Part shown: piece by piece, positions 54,452 to 63,701 of the stretch
Position numbering within the stretch: the stretch's first letter is position 1
How the letters are laid out: each line of letters starts with the position of its first letter
Assembly: GCA_030148425.1 (NCBI GenBank)
Contig: JASBTM010000003.1
Coordinates: 1-64,000 of the forward strand
Reading direction: 5' to 3'
Source of the DNA: Hyphomicrobium sp.
GTDB taxonomy: Bacteria; Pseudomonadota; Alphaproteobacteria; Rhizobiales; Hyphomicrobiaceae
DNA length: 64,000 nucleotides
Position numbers and translations under genes: made by a program
The notes under the pieces: generated by a model
Seen by the model: only the letters and a program-made list of their open reading frames with translations
Told to the model about the DNA's origin: nothing
Databases searched by the model: none

Positions 54452-54994
54452 GTGGCCCTCACGAGTATTGCTCTGTTGGAAAGCGCGGCACGGGCGCAGC
54501 TCAAGCGCGACCCGCTACGTTTCCCCATCCCGGCGCTTGGTGTGCTCGGCACATTGATAGGGGTACCGGCGACCGCTGCCAACGGGGAATGCAAATGCGT
54601 TGTTCATCGGTCGGCTTAATTCAGGGGGGCAATGCGAAACACTTCGTCGCAATCGCAAGACGGACGGGAGTCCGACCTCGGTAGACCGGATTATGGATAA
54701 CCACGAAGGAATCGGCTACGAGCGCGGAGAAACGTGCCAAATGTTATCTGGCGATTACAAAGCGTCTTGTTGATTTCGTCCGTATGGGTCGAGGGCGCCT
54801 TAATTCCTCTGTAAACAGAAGGAGATGCGCGGAGCGAAGTCCGTTGTGCGTCAGGCCCCTTGCGACGTGTTGCCATAGCTAATAACAAGCAAGCTCAATC
54901 ACAACGCGCCACGGCTTCATGTAAATGGAGATGCACTGATATCGCCGGATAATGAGGGGCTGCCCGCTAATCGGGAGCATCGAGACAACTCCTG
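54452..54994. other. Gene-poor gap between waaA and the phosphatase gene
   Basis: 543 bases with no supported gene. A 65-codon open frame on the minus strand (54691-54888) lacks similarity and codon bias. The G+C content is lower than in flanking genes, and no dispersed palindrome is present. It should carry the promoters of waaA and the divergent phosphatase gene. Confidence 0.5.
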
Positions 54995-55735
54995 ATGGCA
55001 AGCCTACTGAAGCAGGCAAAACGTGGGTTTCGTCGCAGAAGCGACGCCTTCTTGCACGGCGCGGTGCACTCGTCGCCCGAATGGGTGCGTTCGCGCTTTG
55101 CGCCGGCGCTCTGCTACGCCGAGATGCTGTTCATCGATTACGGCTTCATCCGGTCGGTGTTTAACAACCGTCATCGGATTTTGAACGACGCGTGGCGTTC
55201 GGCGCAACCGGCGCCGCATCATATCGCTCAGGCTGCAAGGCGGGGCGTGAGGACCGTTGTCAATCTCAGAGGCGAAGAGCAGACGTACGGCACCCGCTGG
55301 CTGGAAGAGCGGGCGTGCCTGCGCAATGGCCTCGGTCTGGTGACATTGAGGCTAAGATCTCGCGCGGCGCCGACGCGGGCCGAGTTTCAATCGATCAAGG
55401 ATCTGCTGGAAAAGGTCGAGTTTCCGATTTTGGTTCACTGCAAATCGGGTGCGGACCGGGCGGGGCTGATGTCCGTGATGGTCGCTCATCTTCATGGCGG
55501 GCAACCGATCCGGCAGGCGGTAAAACAATTGTCGCTGCGTTACGGCCACATCCGCAGCGCCGATACCGGCGTCATCGATGCGGTGTTTGACCGCTACCTT
55601 GCCGACGAAGCGCAAACCGGCATCGCGTTCTGGGATTGGGTGCAGAACGTTTATGACTCACGCGAAGTCAGCGGGACGTTCAAAGCGCGCGGCTGGGCAA
55701 ACCGGCTGGTGAACGGAATCCTTCAGCGCGAATAG
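54995..55735 (+). CDS. Protein tyrosine / dual-specificity phosphatase family protein
   Basis: 246 residues. The CX5R phosphatase loop is HCKSGADRAG (Cys149, Arg155), and the upstream VVNLRGEEQTYGTRWL segment carries the typical WPD-side aspartate or acidic replacement. No signal peptide. Extra basic N-terminus (first 35 residues) could bind membranes or nucleic acid. It stands at the edge of the lipid A gene block, so a role in envelope-related regulation is possible, but substrate is unknown. Confidence 0.86.
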   Translation: MASLLKQAKRGFRRRSDAFLHGAVHSSPEWVRSRFAPALCYAEMLFIDYGFIRSVFNNRHRILNDAWRSAQPAPHHIAQAARRGVRTVVNLRGEEQTYGTRWLEERACLRNGLGLVTLRLRSRAAPTRAEFQSIKDLLEKVEFPILVHCKSGADRAGLMSVMVAHLHGGQPIRQAVKQLSLRYGHIRSADTGVIDAVFDRYLADEAQTGIAFWDWVQNVYDSREVSGTFKARGWANRLVNGILQRE

Positions 55736-55753
55736 TGTGCGGCGATTACCCCG

Positions 55754-57565
55754 TCAGTTTGCGATCATCGCAGCCGGACCGTGCGCCGAGCGGCTGAGCC
55801 GGGCATACGATCCATTGCGAGAAATGAGATCGACGTGCTTGCCGCGCTCGACGATGCGGCCCTCCTCCATAACGCAGATCATGTCGGCATTTTGAATGGT
55901 GGAAAGCCGGTGCGCGATCACGAGGGTCGTGCGGGTTCGCGTGAATTTGGCTAGCGCTTCCTGGACGAGTTGCTCGCTTTCGTTGTCGAGCGCGCTCGTC
56001 GCTTCGTCGAGCAGCAAGATCGGAGCGTCCTTCAGAATGGCGCGGGCAAGCGCGACGCGTTGGCGTTGGCCTCCAGATAGGCGGCTGCCGCGGTCGCCAA
56101 TGACGGTCTTATAGCCGTTGGGAAGCGCCATGATGAAATCATGGGCGGCTGCGGCCTTCGCCGCTTCGATGATCTCGGGCTCGGTGGCGTTCAAGCGGCC
56201 GAGCCTAATGTTGGCTTCGATCGTGTCGTCGAACAGCGTGATATCCTGGCTGACGATTGCAATCTGATTGCGCAGCGATTGGAGGGTCACGTCTCTTACA
56301 TCCTGCTCATCGATCAGGATTTGCCCTTCCGTCACTTCGAACAGCCGGGGGACGAGGTTGATGATCGTCGATTTGCCCGCGCCGGAACGGCCGACGAACG
56401 CGACCGTCGCGCCGCCCGGGACGTCGAGCGAGAATTCGTGGACAGCGCGTTCTTCCGATGTCTTGTCGTAGGCGAACGAGACATTCCGGAACGCGATGTG
56501 GCCATTTGAAATCGTAAGATTTTTGGCGTCGGGCTTGTCGCTGATCGTCGGAAGCTCATCCAAAAGGCCGTAGTAGCTTTCCGCTGCGGCCAAGCCTTCC
56601 TGCAGGCGCCCTGCAAGATTACCGAGCGCGCGAATGGGCTGCGAGGCCATCAGCAACGCGGTAATGAAGCCCATGAAATCGCCGACGGTCGAGATGCCGT
56701 GCGAAATGCGCATGTACGCGAAGCCGACAACACCGGCGATGGCTATGCCGCCCAGGACTTCGAGGATAGGGTCCATGCGGGCGCGAGTCATGACCGACTT
56801 CATGCGCAGCCGGTAGATCTGCTCGAACATCGCATCGAGACGGTCGGCGGCGTAGTTCTCAAGCTGGAACGATTTAATCAGCCGGGCGCCGGACAACTTC
56901 TCGGTGAGAAGGGATGTCATGTCTCCAAGGCCGCTCTGCGTCTGCTTGGCGACGCGGCGGAGACGCTGGCTGATCGACGCCACCGGGATCGCCGCGAGCG
57001 GGTAAACGCCGAGCACGATGAGCGTCATCGCCCAATCGAGCCAGAGCATCGCGATCAGCAGAGCGATTACCGAGAAGGTATCGCGGAATATCGAATTCAG
57101 GGTCGCCGTCATGGCCGCTTGAACGAAGCCGATGTCGTTCGTCAGCCGCGACATGAGCCGTCCCGGCGTTTCGCGCGAGAGACGTGCGAAGTCGGCGTTG
57201 ATCAGGTGCCGGAAGGCAATTTTTTGCATGTCCGACGTCAGGCGCAGAACGAACCGGCTCGTCGCGATTTGCTGCATGTAGAGCAGCGTTGCGCGGGCGA
57301 GTGTGATGCCGACGATCGCCGTGAGGACGAACGGCAATGCGCCCTCGTGCTGGCCCATCAGGAGGTCGAACGATTTCTTGATGACCCCGGGATAGCCGCC
57401 CGTCACGGCGGCGAGGCACGTCGTCAGGAAGAGGGTCCAGGCAAGCTGCCAGCGGCGCGGCCAGACCCAGTCGCGGGCGAAACGGGCAAAGAGCGCGCGC
57501 GACGCGGCGTCAAGCCGGAGCTTCGGCCTGGGCTTTCGTTCCGATTTCTTGAGAGGATCGGTCAC
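55754..57565 (-). CDS. ABC transporter, MsbA-like fused permease/ATPase
   Basis: 603 residues. The N-terminal six-helix ABC exporter domain (about 35-340) is followed by the ATPase with Walker A GRSGAGKSTI, signature LSGGQRQRVALARA, Walker B ILLLDEATSALD and H-loop VIAHRLST. It is a half-transporter that works as a homodimer; location with lpxK, waaA and DUF4170 favours lipid A/LPS flipping (MsbA). Its start overlaps the DUF4170 stop. Confidence 0.92.
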   Translation of the reverse strand: MTDPLKKSERKPRPKLRLDAASRALFARFARDWVWPRRWQLAWTLFLTTCLAAVTGGYPGVIKKSFDLLMGQHEGALPFVLTAIVGITLARATLLYMQQIATSRFVLRLTSDMQKIAFRHLINADFARLSRETPGRLMSRLTNDIGFVQAAMTATLNSIFRDTFSVIALLIAMLWLDWAMTLIVLGVYPLAAIPVASISQRLRRVAKQTQSGLGDMTSLLTEKLSGARLIKSFQLENYAADRLDAMFEQIYRLRMKSVMTRARMDPILEVLGGIAIAGVVGFAYMRISHGISTVGDFMGFITALLMASQPIRALGNLAGRLQEGLAAAESYYGLLDELPTISDKPDAKNLTISNGHIAFRNVSFAYDKTSEERAVHEFSLDVPGGATVAFVGRSGAGKSTIINLVPRLFEVTEGQILIDEQDVRDVTLQSLRNQIAIVSQDITLFDDTIEANIRLGRLNATEPEIIEAAKAAAAHDFIMALPNGYKTVIGDRGSRLSGGQRQRVALARAILKDAPILLLDEATSALDNESEQLVQEALAKFTRTRTTLVIAHRLSTIQNADMICVMEEGRIVERGKHVDLISRNGSYARLSRSAHGPAAMIAN

Positions 57566-57822
57566 GTCGCGGGCGTTGCTTGGGAAAAATCGAGCACGCG
57601 GTTCAGCGGCACAACGAAATAACGCATCATCGCGTTGTCGACGGAGCGCTGGGCGGCGCTTTTCCAGGCCGCGTAAGCAGAGGGATAATCAGCGAAGATG
57701 CCGATCACGTCGAGACTGTGAGGTTCGCGAAATTCGTGGCTGTCGAGGGTTTTGAGCTCACCACCGAACACGAGGTGCAGCAGCTGGGGTGCAGACTCGG
57801 ACGAAGATGCGGTCTTGGTCAT
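57562..57822 (-). CDS. DUF4170 domain protein
   Basis: 86 residues. One alpha-beta unit with HLVFGGELKTLDSHEFREP, IGIFADYPSAYAAWKSAAQRSVDNAMMRYFVV, the DUF4170 signature. Function is unknown, but the gene is regularly coupled to LPS genes in Hyphomicrobiales. The stop overlaps the ABC transporter start by four bases (ATGA). Confidence 0.86.
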   Translation of the reverse strand: MTKTASSSESAPQLLHLVFGGELKTLDSHEFREPHSLDVIGIFADYPSAYAAWKSAAQRSVDNAMMRYFVVPLNRVLDFSQATPAT

Positions 57823-58099
57823 GGTCGACAGTCGACTCCATATGGGTTGAATTTGTACGGTTCTCTGAAAAACCGCTTAGGCGAATTGCCGTCAACGGCG
57901 CAAACCGTCCCTCTTGCCGAGGATTAGGCTCGCGGCATCGCGATAAGCCTTTGTTTACGCTATTTCTTAAGCCGATCGGAAGAAAATTCTGTCACTCTTC
58001 CAGCAATTGCCCATTTCAAGCGGCTCGAAGACGTCAACAGTGAGACTGAAAAGCGCGGCGCGAGGTGTCCCTCTCGCGTCGCGTTTTGCGTTTGCGGTA

Positions 58100-59074
58100 T
58101 CAGCTGAGGCCCGCGAACCAGGAGAGCATCATATCGGCGACCAGGCCCATGAAAAGGGCCAACCCGACGTCCCGATTCGATTTGAAGCGCCAGAGGCAAT
58201 TATCGGGATTGTCGATGTCGAGCGTCGCGACCTGCCAGGACATTTGCAGGAATACCAGAACGACGGCGAGAAAATAGACGAGATGGGCGCCGGCTAGTGC
58301 GCCGGCAACAAGCCACATGATGCCGGCGAGGCCGTACATTCCGCCGACGAACGAAATCGTATCGTCGCCGAACTTGAGGGCGGTCGAGCCGAGGCCAAGA
58401 AGTGCGTCGTCCTCTTTATCCTGATGGGCGTAGATCGTGTCGTAGCCGACCGTCCAGAGCACGCAGCCCGCATAGAGCGCCAGCGCCGGAAGGCCGATGG
58501 AACCCTTGATCGCGGCCCATCCGACGAGTGCACCCCAGTTGAACGCTAATCCGAGCACGATCTGCGGGTAGGACGTGACGCGTTTCGCGAACGGATAGAC
58601 GGCGACGATCAGAAGGGATGCGATTGCGAGCCAGATCGTGAAACTGTTGAAATTCAGAAGCACGAAGAGGCCGATCAACGCGGTCGCAACGACGAAGCCG
58701 AGAGCGGCGGTCGGCGAAACCTGTCCCGAGGGAAGCGGTCGGCTCGCGGTGCGTTGGACGCGCGCGTCGATATCGCGGTCGACATAATCGTTATAGGCGC
58801 AGCCCGCGGCGCGCATCGCCATCGCGCCGATCGCGAAAAGGAGGAGATAGTACGGGTTCGGATAGTGATCGCCGGAATTCACCTGGGCGAGCGATTGCGA
58901 CCACCAGCAGGGAAAGAGCAAAAGCCACGCGCCGATGGGCCGGTCGAACCGTCCGAGCCGCAAGTAGGGCCGCCAGGACTGGGGAGCCCAACGGTCAACC
59001 CAATTCGATGGCGATGCATCGGCAATGCGTTCCGGGGGATTGGGCAATGTTTCGGCACCCGTCGTCAAAACCAC
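58100..59074 (-). CDS. ubiA: 4-hydroxybenzoate polyprenyltransferase
   Basis: 324 residues with about eight membrane helices. Two aspartate-rich motifs are present: NDYVDRDIDARVQRT (about 97-111) and YAHQDKEDDALLG (about 215-227). This is the UbiA pattern for prenylating 4-hydroxybenzoate in ubiquinone synthesis. Divergent from rsmE. Confidence 0.94.
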   Translation of the reverse strand: MVLTTGAETLPNPPERIADASPSNWVDRWAPQSWRPYLRLGRFDRPIGAWLLLFPCWWSQSLAQVNSGDHYPNPYYLLLFAIGAMAMRAAGCAYNDYVDRDIDARVQRTASRPLPSGQVSPTAALGFVVATALIGLFVLLNFNSFTIWLAIASLLIVAVYPFAKRVTSYPQIVLGLAFNWGALVGWAAIKGSIGLPALALYAGCVLWTVGYDTIYAHQDKEDDALLGLGSTALKFGDDTISFVGGMYGLAGIMWLVAGALAGAHLVYFLAVVLVFLQMSWQVATLDIDNPDNCLWRFKSNRDVGLALFMGLVADMMLSWFAGLS

Positions 59075-59185
59075 TTCTCCTTCAGCATCCGCACAGACCT
59101 ATCCGGCCGCCCTTTCCGAAGCAATAAGGCGGCCAGGATGCGGCGGGGGTTTGACTGCCGGCGCGGGTTCGATAAAGAGCCAGGA

Positions 59186-59932
59186 ATGGCCATTCGCGAC
59201 TTGACCTCAGAGCGACTGTTTATTGACGACGACCTCAGCGGCGGTGTGCGCATACAGCTCGCGCCGCCGCAAGCCCACTATTTAACAGTGGTGCTGCGCC
59301 TGAGATCCGGAGCTAAACTCCTGGTTTTCAACGGCCGCGACGGCGAATGGGTTGCGACGCTGGCCGAGACCCATAAGCGCGGCGCTTCTCTCGAGATCGG
59401 TGAGCGGACCCGAGCTCAGGAGGGCGGTCCGGACGTCGAATATCTTTTTGCGCCCCTCAAGCGCTCGCGCCTCGATTATCTGGTGCAAAAGGCCACGGAG
59501 ATGGGGGTCGCGCGGCTTCGTCCGGTCATCACGGACCGGACCATTGCCGAGAGGGTTAACAGCGAGCGCATGCGCGCCAACGTCGTCGAGGCGGCCGAGC
59601 AGTGCGGCATTCTCCGCGTGCCCGAGGTCAACCCGCCGCAGAAGCTCGACGAAGCACTGGACGGCTGGGATCCGGCACGGCGCATCATCTATTGTGACGA
59701 AGAGGAGCAGAGGGCCGATCCTATTGCGGCATTGGAGCGGCTCGGTTCGGGTCCGCTGGCAGTTCTCGTTGGCCCGGAAGGCGGATTTTCGCCGCGGGAG
59801 CGGGAACGGCTTGTAGGCAAGGCGTTCGTCGTCCCCCTCTCGCTCGGGCCGCGAATCATGCGGGCCGACACCGCTGCGGTCGCGGTTCTGGCTCTCGTCA
59901 ACGCGACGCTCGGCGACTGGCGCCCCCGCTGA
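59186..59932 (+). CDS. rsmE: 16S rRNA (uracil1498-N3)-methyltransferase
   Basis: 248 residues from the ATG at 59186. An N-terminal PUA-like domain is followed by a SPOUT domain with KRSRLDYLVQKATEMGV, the SAM-site LVGPEGGFSPRE and LGPRIMRADTAAV. It methylates the small-subunit rRNA. The upstream open frame is antisense to ubiA. gshA follows after 102 nt on the same strand. Confidence 0.94.
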   Translation: MAIRDLTSERLFIDDDLSGGVRIQLAPPQAHYLTVVLRLRSGAKLLVFNGRDGEWVATLAETHKRGASLEIGERTRAQEGGPDVEYLFAPLKRSRLDYLVQKATEMGVARLRPVITDRTIAERVNSERMRANVVEAAEQCGILRVPEVNPPQKLDEALDGWDPARRIIYCDEEEQRADPIAALERLGSGPLAVLVGPEGGFSPRERERLVGKAFVVPLSLGPRIMRADTAAVAVLALVNATLGDWRPR

Positions 59933-60034
59933 TCGCGCTTAGCGGACCTATTGCCGTCGCCCTTCCTCCTCGTCATAAGGCTGAAGCCGCGGGCTGTGCT
60001 TCGCGTCGGAATAAGGAAGGCTGGGCCGCTCGGC

Positions 60035-61417
60035 ATGTCGACACGGGAACAAGGTGCTGCAAGCGCGATCATCGAGACGCGCGATGACCTCGTGCGGTGG
60101 ATCGCGGCGGGCGAGAAGCCGAAGGCCGACTGGCGCATCGGCACCGAGCACGAGAAGTTCGTATTCCGCACCGTTACGCTCGAGCCCGTGCCCTACGGCG
60201 GTTCGGACGGTATCCGGGCGTTGATGGAACAGCTCATCCGCCGCTACGGCTGGATCGCGATCACCGAGGGTGACAACGTCATCGCCTTGAAGCGGCCGGA
60301 GGGCGAAAAGGGCGGCACGATCAGCCTTGAACCCGGCGGCCAATTCGAGCTTTCGGGTGAGCCTCTCGAAACGCTGCACGAGACGGCCGACGAGACCGAC
60401 GGACACTTGCGCGAGGTTCTCAGTGTCGGCGAGGATCTCGCCATCGGTTTTCTCGGCGTCGGCTTTTCGCCGAAATGGCGGCTCGACCAGATCCCGCAAA
60501 TGCCGAAGAAGCGCTATCAGGTGATGACGCGCTACATGCCGACTGTCGGCAAGCGCGGTCTCGACATGATGTACCGGACGGCGACGATCCAGGTGAACCT
60601 GGACTTCGCGTCCGAAGCCGACATGGTGAAGAAGCTTCGCGTCTCGCTAGCGCTACAGCCGATCGCGACAGCGCTGTTCGCGTCGTCGCCGTTCACAGAA
60701 GGCCGCCCCAACGGTTTTCAGTCGATGCGTAGCGAAGTCTGGCTGGATACCGACAAGCGTCGTACCGGCATGCTGCCTTTCGCCTTCGAGGAGGGCATGG
60801 GTTACGAGCGTTATGTCGATTACGCTCTCGATGTGCCGATGTATTTCGTCTATCGCGATGGCAACTACATCGACGTCGCGGGTGCGTCGTTCCGCGATTT
60901 CATGAGCGGACGGCTCAAAGGCCTCGAGGGCCAACTGCCTACAATCGACGATTGGGCGGACCACCTCACCACACTTTTTCCTGAAGTCCGCCTCAAACGC
61001 TTTCTAGAAATGCGTGGCGCCGATGGCGGACGCTGGGGCACGATCACGGCGCTTCCGGCGTTCTGGACCGGCATCCTCTATGACGACGACGCGCTGGATC
61101 AGGCTTGGCAGCTGGTGCGGGATTGGTCGGACGCCGACCGGGACGAGCTTCGCGCTGCCGTTCCTAAGACGGCGCTGGCGACGGAATTCCGGGGCACGAC
61201 CGTTAGGAATATCGCGCGACAAGCATTGCGTATTTCGCGGCATGGCCTCAAAAACCGCTGCCGTATCAACGCTAAGAATCAAGACGAAACGATTTACCTG
61301 TCGCCGCTCGAGAAAATTGCGGGCAACGGGCAAACGGTATCGGACGAACTACTGCGGCGCTATTCGGGGGAGTGGCACGGCAATATTGACCATATATTCG
61401 AAGAATTCGCATTCTGA
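60035..61417 (+). CDS. gshA: Glutamate-cysteine ligase, plant/alphaproteobacterial type
   Basis: 460 residues from the ATG at 60035. It belongs to the class III GCS2 family, seen in WRIGTEHEKFVFR, GGTISLEPGGQFELSGEPL, TATIQVNLDFASEADMVKK and DLRDFMSGRLKGL-type blocks (here FRDFMSGRLKGLEG). Catalyses the first and rate-limiting step of glutathione synthesis. The cysteine pair of plant redox-regulated forms is not evident. Confidence 0.93.
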   Translation: MSTREQGAASAIIETRDDLVRWIAAGEKPKADWRIGTEHEKFVFRTVTLEPVPYGGSDGIRALMEQLIRRYGWIAITEGDNVIALKRPEGEKGGTISLEPGGQFELSGEPLETLHETADETDGHLREVLSVGEDLAIGFLGVGFSPKWRLDQIPQMPKKRYQVMTRYMPTVGKRGLDMMYRTATIQVNLDFASEADMVKKLRVSLALQPIATALFASSPFTEGRPNGFQSMRSEVWLDTDKRRTGMLPFAFEEGMGYERYVDYALDVPMYFVYRDGNYIDVAGASFRDFMSGRLKGLEGQLPTIDDWADHLTTLFPEVRLKRFLEMRGADGGRWGTITALPAFWTGILYDDDALDQAWQLVRDWSDADRDELRAAVPKTALATEFRGTTVRNIARQALRISRHGLKNRCRINAKNQDETIYLSPLEKIAGNGQTVSDELLRRYSGEWHGNIDHIFEEFAF

Positions 61418-61543
61418 TTGCCGCGCCGCCGCGTGCGTGCGCGCGGCTTCGGTTCAGCCCGTGTTCATGGTCTCGTTACTAGCCTCCCGCGTTTGCTTAG
61501 GCTCAACCGCCCAGCACCAAGGCCCGGGATGAGGAGGCGGTAC

Positions 61544-62029
61544 GTGTCTCAGGCTGCATTGGCGTCGATGAAATCAGGAGGCGTAGCGCTGCTCGCCGCC
61601 CTGGCCGTCTTCGCTTTTGCCGTTCGGCCGGCCATGGCAGATCCGTGCGCGGATACCTGTCGGGGCCAGCACAATGCCTGCAGAATGGCGGCGAAACTCC
61701 TTTATCCGGCTCGTTGCGACGCACAATTGCAAAGCTGCATTAGTCAGTGCTTTGCCGCCGGACGTTTCAAGCGCGATAGGGAGGGGCGCGATCATCGCGG
61801 CGGAGAGTTCGGTGAGCGGCGCGATATGCGTGTTCCGCCGGATGTTCGGGGATTACCCGAAGGACGGGGACTTCCAGATCCGCGCGGACTGGGGGATGGA
61901 CGTGGCCCCCCCGACATGCACGGACCTCCCGACATGCGCGGACATCCGGGGGATTTCCGCGATCGGGCGGGAGAGCGAGGCGGCGCGGGGCGCTGGCTTG
62001 GCGGTCCCGGGCCGTGGGAACGTCGTTGA
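61544..62029 (+). CDS. Exported Cys-containing protein with Arg/Pro/Asp/Gly-rich tail
   Basis: 161 residues from a GTG at 61544 chosen because a perfect GAGGAGG lies 6 nt before it; an ATG at 61529 overlaps that site and is less likely. A signal peptide is cut near VRPAMADPC. The folded part has six cysteines in two CxxxC-like clusters (PCADTCRGQHNAC and ARCDAQLQSCISQC). The second half is low complexity with repeated PDMHGPPDMRGHPG-like units. I do not recognise the family. Confidence 0.7.
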   Translation: MSQAALASMKSGGVALLAALAVFAFAVRPAMADPCADTCRGQHNACRMAAKLLYPARCDAQLQSCISQCFAAGRFKRDREGRDHRGGEFGERRDMRVPPDVRGLPEGRGLPDPRGLGDGRGPPDMHGPPDMRGHPGDFRDRAGERGGAGRWLGGPGPWERR

Positions 62030-62215
62030 GCGCAGAGAGGACGACCTCCGCGCGGCCATATTGCCGCTAGGCAGGACACGTGCGAGGATGCTTAACGCAT
62101 CGCGCAGCTGTTCCTTGCTGCCATGGTCCCGCCGATCAGGGCAGCGCTTTCGCTGAAGCGGCCGGACTGCCGATGCTCGAGCCGATACGAACATGAAGCT
62201 TGGAGACTGAAGACG

Positions 62216-63688
62216 ATGCCGCATATCGAGCTGCCTGAGCCCGATGCCGGCGTCATCAGGCGCCTGCCGATTCTGATCGAGGGGCTGAAGGCGCGGGTCG
62301 GACAAGATCTCCTCATTCTCGATGAGGAAGGAAGGCGTGCCTACGAGACCGACGCTTTTACTGCGTATCGTCGCGTGCCGATGCTCGTCGTGCTGCCGCG
62401 CACGACGGAGGAAGTTTCGAAGATCCTGAAGTTTTGCCATGAGAACGACGTCAAGGTCGTGCCTCGCGGCGCGGGCACGTCGCTCTGCGGCGGCTCGTTG
62501 CCGACGGAGGACGCCATCGTTCTCTGCATCTCGAAAATGAACCGGATGATCGAGATCGATCCGGCCAATCGCATCGCGCGAGTCGAGGCAGGCATCACCA
62601 ATCTGCAGATTTCGGCGCAGATCGCGAAAGAAGGGTTTTTCTACGCGCCAGATCCGTCGTCGCAGCTCGCATGCTCACTTGCGGGCAATATCGCGATGAA
62701 TTCCGGCGGCGCGCATTGCCTGAAATACGGGGTGACGACCCACAATGTACTCGGCGTCAAAATGGTGCTGATCGACGGCACCATCGTCGAAATCGGCGGC
62801 GTATCGCTCGAGCGAAACGGCTACGACCTTTTGAGCCTCGTCATCGGCTCGGAGGGGCAGCTCGGCGTCATCACGGAAGCGACGGTAAAGATCGTCCCGT
62901 CGCCCGAAGGTGCGCGGCCGATGATGATCGGTTTTCGCTCGCCGGAAGCCGCCGGAAGCTGCGTTTCCGCTATCATCGCGGCGGGTATCATTCCGGTCGC
63001 CATCGAATACATGGACCACGCGGCCATCGAGGTGTGCGAAGCCTTTGCGGGCGCCGGCTATCCGCTCGACGTCGAAGCGCTGCTTATCGTCGAGGTTGAA
63101 GGTTCGGAGAGCGAAATCGGCGTGCTGCTCGGGCGCGTCGCGGAAATTGCGGCGCGCTTCGATCCGAAGACGGTCAAGATCAGCTCGGATCCGGAGCAGA
63201 GCGCGCGCATCTGGGCAGGCCGGAAAGCGGCGTTCGGCGCCATCGGCCGTGTCGCCGATTATCTCTGCATGGACGGTACCATTCCGCTCGCTCAGCTGCC
63301 GCATTGCCTCACGCGCATCAGCCAGATCTGTGCCGAGTACGGTCTCAAGGTTGCGAACATCTTCCATGCGGGCGATGGCAATCTGCATCCGCTCATTCTC
63401 TACGATGCCAACAATCCGGACGAGGCGGAGCGCGCGGAACTTGCGGGCGAGGCGGTGCTGAAGCTTTGCGTCGAGCTTGGCGGCTGCCTCACGGGCGAGC
63501 ACGGCGTCGGCATCGAGAAGCGCGAACTCATGACGACGCAATTCACGCCGACCGATTTGGCCGTGCAGATGCGCATCAAAACGGTTTTCGATCCGACGTG
63601 GCGTCTCAACCCGGCGAAGGTTTTTCCGCTCGCGCTTAGCGACGAGATGCGTACGGGCAACGCTGTAAGCACGCCCGAGGCTGCCTAG
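62216..63688 (+). CDS. glcD: Glycolate oxidase FAD-binding subunit
   Basis: 490 residues from the ATG at 62216. FAD-linked oxidase (PCMH/VAO type): VVPRGAGTSLCGGSLPTED, FYAPDPSSQLACSLAGNIAMNSGGAHC and GSEGQLGVITEATVKI in the N-domain, and a C-terminal NIFHAGDGNLHPLILYD with GEHGVGIEK. This matches GlcD, which oxidises glycolate to glyoxylate together with GlcE and GlcF. glcE starts 13 nt after its stop. Glyoxylate formed would feed the serine-glyoxylate aminotransferase. Confidence 0.93.
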   Translation: MPHIELPEPDAGVIRRLPILIEGLKARVGQDLLILDEEGRRAYETDAFTAYRRVPMLVVLPRTTEEVSKILKFCHENDVKVVPRGAGTSLCGGSLPTEDAIVLCISKMNRMIEIDPANRIARVEAGITNLQISAQIAKEGFFYAPDPSSQLACSLAGNIAMNSGGAHCLKYGVTTHNVLGVKMVLIDGTIVEIGGVSLERNGYDLLSLVIGSEGQLGVITEATVKIVPSPEGARPMMIGFRSPEAAGSCVSAIIAAGIIPVAIEYMDHAAIEVCEAFAGAGYPLDVEALLIVEVEGSESEIGVLLGRVAEIAARFDPKTVKISSDPEQSARIWAGRKAAFGAIGRVADYLCMDGTIPLAQLPHCLTRISQICAEYGLKVANIFHAGDGNLHPLILYDANNPDEAERAELAGEAVLKLCVELGGCLTGEHGVGIEKRELMTTQFTPTDLAVQMRIKTVFDPTWRLNPAKVFPLALSDEMRTGNAVSTPEAA

Positions 63689-63701
63689 GAGATATCAGGC
63701 C

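Noticed and set aside
54691..54888. 65-codon minus-strand open frame in the waaA upstream gap
   Set aside because: No ribosome site, no family features and atypical composition.
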